From the NCBI GenBank assembly GCA_028285265.1, contig JANQPX010000030.1, positions 620,001 to 684,000 on the forward strand: DNA of 64,000 nucleotides, given 5' to 3'. The first letter of the stretch is position 1, and every line of letters starts with the position of its first letter. The notes beneath the pieces are model-generated. The model searched no databases. It had not been told where the DNA came from and worked only from the letters and a program-made list of their open reading frames with translations. This DNA comes from Geminicoccaceae bacterium. GTDB lineage: Bacteria > Pseudomonadota > Alphaproteobacteria > Geminicoccales > Geminicoccaceae. The translations under genes were made by a program, and so were the position numbers. Shown here one piece after another: positions 8,383 to 17,027 of this stretch.

Positions 8383-9720
8383 CTAATCGAGAAGAACAAC
8401 TGAGCGGCTAAAGGCTGCTGGCAGGCTGCCGCGGCAGCCAGTACTGGAAAGATCGATCGACGTTCTTGCGTTACCGTCGAGTTTGATCTCTTTGGCGATC
8501 AGCACAAAACAGGCATCCGTGCCCGTTATGTTCGCTTCGATCTTCGATGTGAACTTGCCATCGGGCAGATAGACCACGCCCGTCAATTCCGATGTTTCCG
8601 AACTGTCCCACTTATTGTCTTTGGGTTTGAAGAAATCTCCCTCACTCTGGGTGATTAACAAACCTTTGTAGGGACCTTCAGTCGGCGCCGTGAGGCGTAA
8701 GGATGCGCTATCTTTGATGTCAAATTCTGACTTTTTGTCATAAAGAATGATCGTAACACCATCGCCTTCAATGACGGCGTCATCCCGAACATCGAATTTG
8801 CCGTCATTGATAATGTATAGACCTGGATCCAGCCTGACTCTCGCGGATCCAGTGACCTTGAGACCGCCGCAAAACACGCGACTGGGCGACAATGAAATAG
8901 TTTCACCTGCGATTTCTAGATCGTTGTCAGTGCAAGCGCCTATCTCCGGCATTTCGAAGCTGGCGAGTGGGTCCGCGTGCGGAGGACAATATTCAGATGG
9001 CTGAGGCGAAACGGAGCCTTGGCCGCTCACCTTCGCTCCGCCACTGACGCATACACCATCGCTGTAGAGAAAACTATCGCCGTGGACCTTTAGGGCTTCC
9101 TTGTGGTCGGCATTGATCTGAGCGCTGCAGGCGGTGAGCTCTAGTTCAGATTTACCCTTAATCTCCAAGCCCTTGCCATCACGATCAAGGGCGAGGAGGC
9201 AGAAAATGCCGCTCTTGCCAGCGGTAGCGCTAGACGTGATGTCCATCGCCGCCTCACCAAAAACGCCGGCAAACAGTGTTTCTAAGGCATTGCCTCGGCT
9301 TTCGCTCAGTTGGACGGTTACTTGAACGGCGCTGGCTGCGCCAGAACCCGCGTCAAGTGCCCGCTCACCGGCATTCCAACTGCCGAAAGTGATATCATTG
9401 TTGGTAAGAATAGGCTTCAAGCTAGGTAGACTCCGGTCGACCGCGACTTGCGCTGCCTTTCGGGCTTCTTTGACATCGGGAAGCATGATGGCTGCGGCCA
9501 GCGCTGCCGCGTCAGCAGCGGCTTGCAGATCGGCTTTGACGGCGTAGGCACGACCGACATCGACGGCCAGTGCCGCGCCGCCGGCGGCAATCATCATCAC
9601 GGCCGCCATAATGGGCATGACGGCACCGCGCTGGTCGCTGGCACAGGCCATGAGCGCCGATCGTGCTGACGTGGCACTCTTGCCATTAGAAGATCGCTGA
9701 TGTCCTAGGCAAGGACGCAT
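8383..9720 (-). CDS. TadG-like Flp pilus-associated protein
   Basis: Membrane-anchored pseudopilin-like protein of the TadE/G class, 445 aa from the ATG at 9720 (GAGGTG lies just upstream). A short cytoplasmic arm is followed near residues 35-60 by QRGAVMPIMAAVMMI-AAG-ALAVDVGRAYAVKADLQ, the standard TadG membrane segment, then an Ala-rich helix (AAADAAALAAA). The extracytoplasmic part is Ser/Gly/Asp-rich with repeated short turns (GDGVTIILYDKKSEFDI, DDAVIEGDG) suggesting a beta-helix, and contains several Cys that could form disulfides. No other tad genes are nearby, so it is an orphan here. Confidence 0.82.
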   Translation of the reverse strand: MRPCLGHQRSSNGKSATSARSALMACASDQRGAVMPIMAAVMMIAAGGAALAVDVGRAYAVKADLQAAADAAALAAAIMLPDVKEARKAAQVAVDRSLPSLKPILTNNDITFGSWNAGERALDAGSGAASAVQVTVQLSESRGNALETLFAGVFGEAAMDITSSATAGKSGIFCLLALDRDGKGLEIKGKSELELTACSAQINADHKEALKVHGDSFLYSDGVCVSGGAKVSGQGSVSPQPSEYCPPHADPLASFEMPEIGACTDNDLEIAGETISLSPSRVFCGGLKVTGSARVRLDPGLYIINDGKFDVRDDAVIEGDGVTIILYDKKSEFDIKDSASLRLTAPTEGPYKGLLITQSEGDFFKPKDNKWDSSETSELTGVVYLPDGKFTSKIEANITGTDACFVLIAKEIKLDGNARTSIDLSSTGCRGSLPAAFSRSVVLLD

Positions 9721-9879
9721 CTCACACCTCGCAGATCGATAATCACTCAAATACTAGACATAATTTATTGAACGAATCGTTAAGACAGATCGGTTTTTTG
9801 AGGGCTTGTTGAGAGAGGACGAATAAAGCCATCATTAGGAGGCCTACGCCATCTTCGAGGTGAACCGATCGCTTTGTCC

Positions 9880-10785
9880 ATGAACACCATCCCCATCATC
9901 GATCCGCATCTGCATTTTTGGGATTTGGATAAAAACTACCATCCCTGGCTTTGCGATCCGTCTTCGATCCCGTTTCGCTATGGCGACTACACCGTCTTGA
10001 AACGAAATTATTTGCCCGACAGCTACGAGAAAGACGCATCGGGGTTCAATGTCGTGGGTACGGTCTATGTTGAGGCGGAGTGGGACCCTAAAGACCCGAT
10101 AGGCGAAACTCGTTGGGTAACGGCGCTTGCCAATCATCAGGGCTTGCCGTCAGCCATCGTTGCTCAAGCCTGGCTTGAGCATGAAGATGCGGCTGAGGTG
10201 CTGCGAACACAGGCGACGTTTGCCCGGGTTCGCGGCATTCGGCAAAAGCCGAATGCGGCGTCATCACCGGTCGAGGCCTGTCGCGGTGCAGCCGGTTCGA
10301 TGGATGATCCCCGATTTCGCGATGGTTTTGCCTGTTTGGCGTCGCTCGGTCTTTCTTATGATCTGCAAACGCCCTGGTGGCATCTCGATGCAGCGCTCGA
10401 ACTGGCCCAAGATTTCCCAGACACCCAAATCATCTTGAATCACACTGGTTTGCCGGCTGATCGAAGCGCCGAAGGGCTTGCTGGCTGGCGGAAGGCCATG
10501 GGTGCGCTATCGGATGCGCCCAATGTTGCGCTCAAGATCTCTGGCCTCGGGCAGCCGGGCAAGGCCTGGACCATCGACGCGAACGGGCCGGTCATTCGTG
10601 ACGCCTTATCGATTTTCGGAGCCGAGCGATGCATGTTTGCGAGCAATTTCCCTGTCGACAGCCTCTGTGCGGCGTTCCAAACGATATTTTCCAGCTATCT
10701 AACGCTAACGGCGAATCTGGACGCTGATCTCCGCCAAGGCCTCTTCCACGAAAATGCGCGCCGCATCTACCGACTTAAGCCATGA
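9880..10785 (+). CDS. Amidohydrolase family 2 (TIM-barrel metal hydrolase)
   Basis: Predicted lactonase/decarboxylase-like hydrolase of the amidohydrolase-2 group, 301 aa. The start MNTIPIIDPHLHFWDL places the metal-binding HLHFWD signature at residue 10-15, as in L-rhamnono- and fucono-lactonases. Further marks: NHTGLP near 190 and ASNFPVDSL near 255, which supplies the late Asp-containing loop (a variant of GSDWP). ARRIYRL closes the protein. Cytoplasmic, no signal. It stands alone between the divergent TadG-like gene and the aap promoter; substrate unknown, most likely a sugar lactone or dicarboxylic acid. Confidence 0.85.
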   Translation: MNTIPIIDPHLHFWDLDKNYHPWLCDPSSIPFRYGDYTVLKRNYLPDSYEKDASGFNVVGTVYVEAEWDPKDPIGETRWVTALANHQGLPSAIVAQAWLEHEDAAEVLRTQATFARVRGIRQKPNAASSPVEACRGAAGSMDDPRFRDGFACLASLGLSYDLQTPWWHLDAALELAQDFPDTQIILNHTGLPADRSAEGLAGWRKAMGALSDAPNVALKISGLGQPGKAWTIDANGPVIRDALSIFGAERCMFASNFPVDSLCAAFQTIFSSYLTLTANLDADLRQGLFHENARRIYRLKP

Positions 10786-10886
10786 AAGACCCCACAACAG
10801 TAAGGCGTTAAGCGGCAATAATTGTGCACCAGATGTGCAGATGTTTGGTTTGTTGTCCCGCAATACCCCTGTATTCAAGCGGAATG

Positions 10887-10915
10887 TTGACAGAACGTTG
10901 CTAACGTTCTGTAAA
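10887..10915 (+). promoter_or_regulatory. aapJ promoter with palindromic operator in the spacer
   Basis: TTGACA (10887-10892), 17 bases, then TGTAAA (10910-10915), a sigma70-like promoter 40 bases upstream of aapJ. Overlapping it is a perfect inverted repeat CAGAACGTT-gct-AACGTTCTG (10891-10911) that fills the spacer, the classic position for a repressor. Motif reading only; the regulator is not encoded next door. Confidence 0.6.
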
Positions 10916-10954
10916 CGAACGACGAACATCCATGGAGTTTAGGGAGAGTATCGA

Positions 10955-11974
10955 ATGAACCAAAAAGTTACTATGACGGCGCTCGCGCTCGTAGGCGCGC
11001 TCGCTGCAGGTACCGCTGGCGCGGCTACCCTCGACGACGTCAAGGCTAAAGGGCACGTCCAATGCGGCGTATCCACCGGCCTCGCTGGCTTTTCCTTCAC
11101 CGATGACGCCGGTGGCTGGGACGGTTTTGACGTCGACTATTGCCGTGCGCTCGCTGCAGCCGTTTTCGGCGATCGCGAGTCCGTCAAGTTCACGCCGACT
11201 ACAGGTAAGACCCGCTTCACCGCTCTTGCCTCTGGTGAGGTCGACGTTCTTGCACGTAACACCACCTGGACCTTCAGCCGTGACAATGATCTGAAGTTCA
11301 CCTTCATCGGCGTCAACTATTACGACGGCCAGGGCTTCATGCTCCGCAAGGACCTGGGCGTGAATTCGGCAACCGAGCTTGATGGCGCTACCGTCTGCAT
11401 TCAGACCGGTACGACCACCGAGCTGAATCTCGCTGACTACTTCCGCGCCAATGGCATGAGCTATGAGCCTGTGCCGATCGAGACCAATGCGGAAGCCCAG
11501 CAGAAGTATCTTTCTGATGCTTGTGATGCCTATACCACGGACGCATCAGGTCTTGCCGCGACTCGCGCCACCTTCGAGGATCCCGAGAATCACGTGATCC
11601 TTCCTGAGATCATCTCGAAGGAGCCGCTTGGTCCGGTGGTTCGCCATGGCGACAACCAGTGGGGTGATATCGCCCGCTGGGTGCTGAATGCTTTGGTGGT
11701 TGCTGAAGAAAAGGGCATCACGTCTGAGAATGTCGAAGATTTGGCCGCAAACAGCGAGGATCCAGAGATCCGTCGCTTGCTTGGCGCGGAAGGCGATCTC
11801 GGCGCGATGATTGGACTTGAGTCCAATTGGGCAGTCAGTGCCATCCTTGCTGGCGGTAACTACGGCGAGATCTTCGAGCGTCATCTCGGCCCAGACACCG
11901 CGATTGGCCTTGAGCGCGGTCTCAATGCTCAGTGGACGGACGGCGGCATCCTTTACGCCCCCCCTTTCCGCTAA
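10955..11974 (+). CDS. aapJ: General L-amino-acid ABC transporter, periplasmic binding protein
   Basis: Periplasmic receptor of the broad-range Aap amino-acid importer. 339 aa, Sec signal peptide at 1-23 (hydrophobic ALALVGALAAG, cleaved before ATLDDVK). The mature part starts VKAKGHVQCGVSTGLAGFS, keeps the AapJ/BztA pattern GWDGFDVDYCRALAAA and the paired Cys of this group, and ends in NAQWTDGGILYAPPFR, diagnostic of the family. GGGAGAG precedes the ATG. First gene of aapJQMP; a hairpin terminator follows immediately, which fits the excess of binding protein over permease usual in such operons. Confidence 0.95.
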   Translation: MNQKVTMTALALVGALAAGTAGAATLDDVKAKGHVQCGVSTGLAGFSFTDDAGGWDGFDVDYCRALAAAVFGDRESVKFTPTTGKTRFTALASGEVDVLARNTTWTFSRDNDLKFTFIGVNYYDGQGFMLRKDLGVNSATELDGATVCIQTGTTTELNLADYFRANGMSYEPVPIETNAEAQQKYLSDACDAYTTDASGLAATRATFEDPENHVILPEIISKEPLGPVVRHGDNQWGDIARWVLNALVVAEEKGITSENVEDLAANSEDPEIRRLLGAEGDLGAMIGLESNWAVSAILAGGNYGEIFERHLGPDTAIGLERGLNAQWTDGGILYAPPFR

Positions 11975-11982
11975 GATGATCT

Positions 11983-12018
11983 AAACGGGCACGTCCTTCG
12001 GGGCGTGCCCGTTTTTCT
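11983..12018 (+). terminator. Rho-independent terminator/attenuator after aapJ
   Basis: AAACGGGCACGTCC, a TTCG tetraloop, then GGGCGTGCCCGTTT and a T-rich run (TTTCTTT). A 13-14 bp stem with one G-T pair lies 8 bases after the aapJ stop and before aapQ, so some transcripts should end here while others continue into aapQMP. Confidence 0.88.
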
Positions 12019-12155
12019 TTAGAACCGTTTCCCCAATCCCATCCCTGACTTATACTGCATGCTCACGAGGACCTGTTGCTTAAGGCATGGTTCTTGCTGA
12101 CAATATCAAAGAGGGGAGCTCCTCCCCAAAACGTCAGGGCTTGGAAAGGAGCGTC

Positions 12156-13391
12156 ATGGCCGTCGCATCTGCTGCAGCACCCGATAACTTCCGTCTCGGT
12201 ATGCTGCTCTCTGATACCCGATATCGCGGCTACACGATTCAGGTCATCGCCTTCTTTCTTTTGATGCTGTTCTTCGGTTGGTTGATCTCGAATACCATCA
12301 GCAATCTGGAAGCGTTGGGCAAAGAGTTTGGTTTCGGTTTCCTGTCCGAACCTGCGTCTTACGACATCAACCAACGCTTGATTGAATATACCTCGCGGTC
12401 TAGTCATGCGCGTGCCGCAGTGGTCGGCATTTTGAACACCCTTCTGGTGGCTGTGCTCGGCTGTGCGCTTGCGACTGTGATCGGTGTCATTGCCGGTGTG
12501 CTCAGGCTTTCCAAGAATTGGCTAGTTGCCCGGCTGATGTCCGTTTACATCGAAGTGGTACGCAATATCCCCGTGCTGCTTCAGATTATCCTGTTCAGCG
12601 CCCTCATTAATGAAACGTTGCCATCGCCGAAGCAGGCCGAGCCTTGGCTGAGCGGTGGGTTGGTGATGACCAATCGCGGTTTTTATTTCCCAGAACCGCT
12701 CTTTGCGAATTCGCTGGGTGCCATCGACATCGGCGGGCTTTTTTCGCTCAGTTTGAACTTCATCGTCATTCTCGCTGTTCTGATCGGCGGCATCATAGCT
12801 GGTCGAGTTTACGGCAAGTGGGCCCATGCCAAGCAAGATGCGACCGGCGAAGCGCAGCCGATCTTCTGGGTGCGCACCGCCCTGATCGTGGTGCCGCTTG
12901 CTGCTGTCTTGCTCATCCTCGGCCTGCATTTCGGTTATCCCGAATTGAAGGGTTTCAATTACCAAGGCGGTATCTTCGCTCGGGAGAGCTTGATTGCGCT
13001 TTGGCTGGCGCTGTCGGTTTATACGGGCGCCTTCATCGCCGAGAATGTTCGTGCTGGCATTCAGTCCGTCAGCCATGGTCAAACAGAAGCTGCTTTTGCG
13101 CTGGGCCTCCGGCCGAACCGGACCATGAGCCTGATTATTTTGCCTCAAGCGCTTCGCGTGATCATCCCGCCTCTGATCTCGCAATATCTCAATCTCACCA
13201 AAAACTCTTCGCTCGCCATTGCCGTTGGCTATATGGATGCGACCGGTACGCTCGGCGGCATTACTCTCAATCAGACCGGACGCGAAATGGAGTGCCTGAT
13301 GCTCTTGATGGCATTCTATCTTATCGTCTCGCTTGTAATTTCCGCGATCATGAATTGGTACAACGAACGCGTGAAACTGGTGGAGCGCTGA
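12156..13391 (+). CDS. aapQ: General L-amino-acid ABC transporter permease
   Basis: Inner-membrane subunit of the Aap importer. The ATG at 12156 (MAVASAAAP) is preceded by GGAAAGGAG, better than the in-frame ATG at 12087; this gives 411 aa. About eight hydrophobic segments are visible; the C-terminal third has the EAA loop GQTEAAFALGLRPNRTM-IILPQALRVIIPPL that docks on the ATPase, and IEVVRNIPVLLQI in the middle. The large extra-membrane domain between helices is typical of AapQ/BztB. One base separates it from aapM. Confidence 0.94.
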   Translation: MAVASAAAPDNFRLGMLLSDTRYRGYTIQVIAFFLLMLFFGWLISNTISNLEALGKEFGFGFLSEPASYDINQRLIEYTSRSSHARAAVVGILNTLLVAVLGCALATVIGVIAGVLRLSKNWLVARLMSVYIEVVRNIPVLLQIILFSALINETLPSPKQAEPWLSGGLVMTNRGFYFPEPLFANSLGAIDIGGLFSLSLNFIVILAVLIGGIIAGRVYGKWAHAKQDATGEAQPIFWVRTALIVVPLAAVLLILGLHFGYPELKGFNYQGGIFARESLIALWLALSVYTGAFIAENVRAGIQSVSHGQTEAAFALGLRPNRTMSLIILPQALRVIIPPLISQYLNLTKNSSLAIAVGYMDATGTLGGITLNQTGREMECLMLLMAFYLIVSLVISAIMNWYNERVKLVER

Positions 13392-13392
13392 T

Positions 13393-14709
13393 ATGACGAC
13401 TACGCCTACCGACAACACGCTCAAACGCGAGATTGCGTTCGTGGCCAAAGGCGACATCCCGGCCTCAGAACCGCCGGCCCGGACGACAGGGGCGTTTCAT
13501 TGGGCAAAGGAGAACCTGTTCTCCTCGCCTCTCAACATCGCTTTGAGTGTCCTTTCGATTGCCTTCATCGCCTGGATGTTGCCTCCCCTCATCCAGTGGT
13601 CTTTTGTTGATGCCGTCTGGAGTGCCGACAGTCTGAAGGGGTGTCGCGAAATTAACCCGCATGGCGCTTGCTGGGCCATGATCAATGAGCGTTGGATGCA
13701 ATATACCTTTGGCTTCTATCCAGCCGACTTGATCTGGCGCCCGATCCTCTGCTTCTTCTTGATGTTCGCAGCACTTGCGCCTGTTTTGTTCGACCGTATT
13801 CCCCGCAATTTTCTCATCCTGACCATCCTTTTTCCGTTCATCGCCTATTGGCTGATCTGGGGCGGCAGTTTTTGGTTTGTTGCAGGCATCGTGCTTGGAC
13901 CAGTAGTGGGTTGGCTCGCTTTCAATGCTGTCAACAAGATCGGCGGCCTACTTCCCGCCATGATTATCGGCATTCTGGTCACCATTCTCTGGTGGGGCAT
14001 TGGCGTTGATTTGTTCGACGGCATCCTGGCCTCGATCATCCCTATCGACCTTCGTCCCGTCGCATCCGACCGCTTGGGCGGCTTTCTCTTGACGTTTATC
14101 ATCGGTGTGACCGGTATTGCCGCGTCCTTTCCGATCGGCGTCCTTCTTGCACTCGGTCGTCAGTCCGGCCTTTTCTTCATCCGGGCTGTCTCGGTAACGT
14201 TTATCGAGGCAATGCGCGGCGTGCCCTTGATCACGCTCCTCTTTGTCGCCTCGACGGTTCTCAATTACTTTCTGCCTCCAGGCACGACATTTGACCTGGT
14301 GTTGCGCGTGCTGATCATGGTGACCTTGTTCGCGTCAGCTTACATGGCTGAAGTGGTGCGAGGTGGGCTCGCAGCGCTTCCACGCGGTCAGTACGAAGCC
14401 GCTCATGCGCTTGGCTTGGACTATTGGAAGTCGATGCGTCTGATCATTCTTCCTCAGGCCCTGAAGATTTCGATCCCGGGCATCGTGAACACCTTCATCG
14501 GCCTCTTTAAGGATACGACGTTGGTGATCATCATTGGCTTGCTTGATCCGCTCGGCCTCACCACCACCATTCGCGCGACGCCTGAATGGAACGGGATCGT
14601 GGTCGAGCCTTACGTTTTCATCGCCGTCTTCTTCTTCATCTTCTGCTTCGGAATGTCCCAGTATTCCGCTTATCTCGAGCGCAAGCTCGAAACCGGTCAT
14701 AAGCGATGA
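13393..14709 (+). CDS. aapM: General L-amino-acid ABC transporter permease
   Basis: Second inner-membrane subunit of the Aap importer, 438 aa. GGAG lies eight bases upstream of the ATG, inside the end of aapQ. Several hydrophobic spans precede a conserved C-terminal permease domain with FIEAMRGVPLITLLF, EVVRGGLAALPRGQYEAAHALGL and ILPQALKISIPGIVNTFIGL, the EAA-loop pattern of polar amino-acid permeases. Pairs with AapQ to form the heterodimeric channel. Confidence 0.94.
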   Translation: MTTTPTDNTLKREIAFVAKGDIPASEPPARTTGAFHWAKENLFSSPLNIALSVLSIAFIAWMLPPLIQWSFVDAVWSADSLKGCREINPHGACWAMINERWMQYTFGFYPADLIWRPILCFFLMFAALAPVLFDRIPRNFLILTILFPFIAYWLIWGGSFWFVAGIVLGPVVGWLAFNAVNKIGGLLPAMIIGILVTILWWGIGVDLFDGILASIIPIDLRPVASDRLGGFLLTFIIGVTGIAASFPIGVLLALGRQSGLFFIRAVSVTFIEAMRGVPLITLLFVASTVLNYFLPPGTTFDLVLRVLIMVTLFASAYMAEVVRGGLAALPRGQYEAAHALGLDYWKSMRLIILPQALKISIPGIVNTFIGLFKDTTLVIIIGLLDPLGLTTTIRATPEWNGIVVEPYVFIAVFFFIFCFGMSQYSAYLERKLETGHKR

Positions 14710-14772
14710 TCTGTGCGATGACGGCGTTGACCCAACCTCGCCAACAGAAGCGCGCTTTTCTGGAGAACACCC

Positions 14773-15570
14773 ATGTCTGAGCCAGCCACAACTGATGTCA
14801 ACGGGCCGACAACGTCGGCGCCAGCGCTTACCAATGAGGTGGCGATAACCATCCAAGACATGAATAAGTGGTACGGCTCGTTTCACGTGCTTCGTGACAT
14901 CAACCTCAGTGTCTATCGAGGCGAGCGTATCGTTATTTGCGGCCCGTCAGGCTCAGGCAAATCCACGCTCATTCGATGCATCAATGCATTGGAGGAACAC
15001 CAGCGCGGCAGCATCGAAGTTGACGGCACGCTTCTCTCATCGGATCTTAAGAACATCGACAAGATCCGCTCCGAGGTTGGTATGGTCTTTCAACACTTTA
15101 ACCTCTTTCCTCACCTCACCATTCTCGAAAACTGCACGCTTGCACCCATTTGGGTGCGCAAGACCCCAAAGGCGGAGGCCGAAGAAACGGCCATGCATTA
15201 CCTCACCAAGGTCAAAATTCCGGAGCAGGCAAGCAAGTATCCGGGCCAGCTCTCCGGCGGTCAGCAACAGCGGGTCGCCATCGCCCGTTCGCTGTGCATG
15301 AAGCCGCGCATCATGCTCTTTGACGAACCGACCTCGGCGCTCGATCCCGAGATGATCAAGGAAGTCCTCGACACCATGATATCGCTGGCTGAGGACGGCA
15401 TGACGATGCTCTGTGTTACCCACGAAATGGGTTTCGCCCGCCAGGTTGCCCATCGCGTCATCTTCATGGATCAGGGCCAGATTGTTGAGCAGAACGAGCC
15501 TGAAGAATTCTTCAAAAACCCACAATCTGATCGCACCAAACTTTTTCTCAGCCAAATTCTCGGCCACTGA
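14773..15570 (+). CDS. aapP: General L-amino-acid ABC transporter ATPase
   Basis: Cytoplasmic ATPase of the Aap importer, 265 aa. Walker [10 protein letters not shown] (near 57-65), Q-loop [12 protein letters not shown], signature [15 protein letters not shown], Walker [16 protein letters not shown] and switch VTHEMGFAR are all intact. A 25-residue Thr/Ala-rich N-terminal extension precedes the first strand. GGAGAACACCC supplies the ribosome site. Last gene of the operon; a weak 6-bp hairpin (15581-15601) follows. Confidence 0.96.
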   Translation: MSEPATTDVNGPTTSAPALTNEVAITIQDMNKWYGSFHVLRDINLSVYRGERIVICGPSGSGKSTLIRCINALEEHQRGSIEVDGTLLSSDLKNIDKIRSEVGMVFQHFNLFPHLTILENCTLAPIWVRKTPKAEAEETAMHYLTKVKIPEQASKYPGQLSGGQQQRVAIARSLCMKPRIMLFDEPTSALDPEMIKEVLDTMISLAEDGMTMLCVTHEMGFARQVAHRVIFMDQGQIVEQNEPEEFFKNPQSDRTKLFLSQILGH

Positions 15571-15668
15571 GAGGACGTTGATCAGCTACGCTAGGGCTGA
15601 TGCAACTCAGCGCGGCGGTCAGCCTGATCGCGCATTGATTGGCGCGTAGGGGGAGATCAGCAGACATT

Positions 15669-15950
15669 ATGCAATTCATGGTGATCGAGACATTTCGTAA
15701 TCAGGACGGTAAGTCTGTTTATCGGCGTCTCAAGGAAGAAGGCCGAAGCCTGCCCCAAGGCCTCACCTTCGAAAGCTCGTGGGTCACGGCGGACCTCAGT
15801 CGTTGTTACCAACTCATGACGTGCGATGATCTCACCCTCCTTCAGCGTTGGGTCACGGAGTGGTCGGACCTGGTCGAGTTCGACATCATTCCGGTGACGT
15901 CAGGCAAAGAAGCGATGGGTGCCGTCTTGGGAGAGAGCGAGCAGCACTAA
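15669..15950 (+). CDS. DUF3303 family protein
   Basis: Small cytoplasmic alpha/beta protein of 93 aa starting MQFMVIETF. The pattern fits DUF3303: MVIETF at the start, a Lys/Arg-rich helix, LPQGL, SSWV near 40, CYQLM near 52, LLQRWVTEWSDLVEFDIIPV near 65-85. These proteins have a ferredoxin-like (dimeric barrel) pattern and no established function. It lies 100 bases after aapP and may be a separate unit. Confidence 0.8.
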   Translation: MQFMVIETFRNQDGKSVYRRLKEEGRSLPQGLTFESSWVTADLSRCYQLMTCDDLTLLQRWVTEWSDLVEFDIIPVTSGKEAMGAVLGESEQH

Positions 15951-16128
15951 GTGCGCGTGCTTATGACGAGCCGTTCTGCTGATTAGTGCGCCAAGTACGT
16001 GATGATCGCTTGGTCGTGGTTGGCCGTTCTTGATGCTTCTGAACAAGCCGCTTCGGTGTTGTCGGGGCCACGTACCCAGCCTGCATGTTCGGCGTTCGCA
16101 ACATCTTGTTGATCTCACGGTCCATTTG

Positions 16129-16145
16129 GTCTCATATTATGAGAC
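16129..16145. promoter_or_regulatory. Palindromic operator candidate upstream of the IclR gene
   Basis: GTCTCATA-t-TATGAGAC, a perfect 17-base palindrome 33 bases before the IclR start, followed by a second related half-site GGTCTCAGAATATG (16149-16162). The spacing and repeat structure suit autoregulation by the adjacent IclR protein. It is the most striking element in the 228-base gap 15951-16178. Confidence 0.6.
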
Positions 16146-16178
16146 TAGGTCTCAGAATATGGCCGGAACATCTCTAAC

Positions 16179-16937
16179 ATGCATCTCGATCGGTTGATTA
16201 TGATCCTTGAGACCCTCGCGATTGCGGGGCGGCCGGTGACGGCGATGGACATACAGAGGGCGACCGGGTTGCCAAAGCCAACCTGCTACCGTCATCTTCA
16301 GGCCCTTTTGAAACAACGTCTTATTGCATCGCCAGGAGACGACGGGGCCTATGTCGTTGGCGAGCGCCTTCTCGGAATTGCGATGCTTGGGATGTCCGAC
16401 GCCGATGTCTGCGAGGTGGCGACACCGCTTTTGAAGACGGCTGTGGTTCAGTTTAACGAACCGGTCTTTCTGGCGAGGCTGCGGCATCAAATGGTTGAGA
16501 TTATCCACATTGACACGCCTGACGACCCCAATCGAGCCTTCATCTATCCAGGCCTTGGTGAGCGTCCTCTTCATGCCTGTTCCTGCTCGAAAGCCATCGC
16601 AGCCTTTGCCGACCCTGAGTTCCGGGATAACCTTATGCGTGGAGCACATAAGCGCTATACGCCGTTTACCAAGACGACGGCGCCGGAGCTGCGCGCAGAG
16701 CTTGACCGGATCCGCGAGCGTGGTTTTGCCGAGTGCAATGAAGAGATCGATATGGGCGTCGCGAGCGTGGCGGCGCCGATTGCGATCGGCGGTGCCGGTG
16801 CAACGTTTAGCGTAGGTGCGGTCGGCCCGATCCGCCGATTCACGTCTAGCTATCGGAGCAGCGTAGGGCAGGCGCTCATTGAACTGGCGAGGCGGCTTGG
16901 GGAAACCTTCCAGCTCTCTCGTCTTGTGACGACCTGA
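16179..16937 (+). CDS. IclR-family transcriptional regulator
   Basis: Dimeric DNA-binding regulator, 252 aa. Residues 1-60 hold the winged helix (MDIQRATGLPKPTCYRHLQAL); from about 75 onward is the IclR effector domain with VFLARL, ERPLHACSCSKAIAAF and RGFAECNEEIDMGVASVAAPI, including the Cys that often contacts ligand. It precedes the SBP56 gene by 90 bases on the same strand and has a palindrome at its own promoter, so it is the obvious candidate regulator of the SBP56/membrane-protein pair. Effector unknown. Confidence 0.92.
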   Translation: MHLDRLIMILETLAIAGRPVTAMDIQRATGLPKPTCYRHLQALLKQRLIASPGDDGAYVVGERLLGIAMLGMSDADVCEVATPLLKTAVVQFNEPVFLARLRHQMVEIIHIDTPDDPNRAFIYPGLGERPLHACSCSKAIAAFADPEFRDNLMRGAHKRYTPFTKTTAPELRAELDRIRERGFAECNEEIDMGVASVAAPIAIGGAGATFSVGAVGPIRRFTSSYRSSVGQALIELARRLGETFQLSRLVTT

Positions 16938-16990
16938 GACACGTTGTTGCCGAATGAAGTCAACCAGGGCCCGAAGGGTCCAAATGAGGG

Positions 16991-17008
16991 GCCGCCCGTC
17001 TAGGCGGC
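16991..17008 (+). terminator. GC hairpin between IclR gene and SBP56 gene
   Basis: GCCGCC-cgtcta-GGCGGC, a 6-bp all-GC stem, followed within a dozen bases by the GGGAGGA ribosome site of the SBP56 gene. No T run follows, so it could be a weak terminator for the IclR gene or a structured leader. Confidence 0.35.
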
Positions 17009-17027
17009 ACAATCAAGGGAGGACACG

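Noticed and set aside
12522..13457. 311-codon minus-strand frame across aapQ
   Set aside because: Mirror of a permease gene with clear motifs; the antisense product is rich in His/Arg/Glu without structure.
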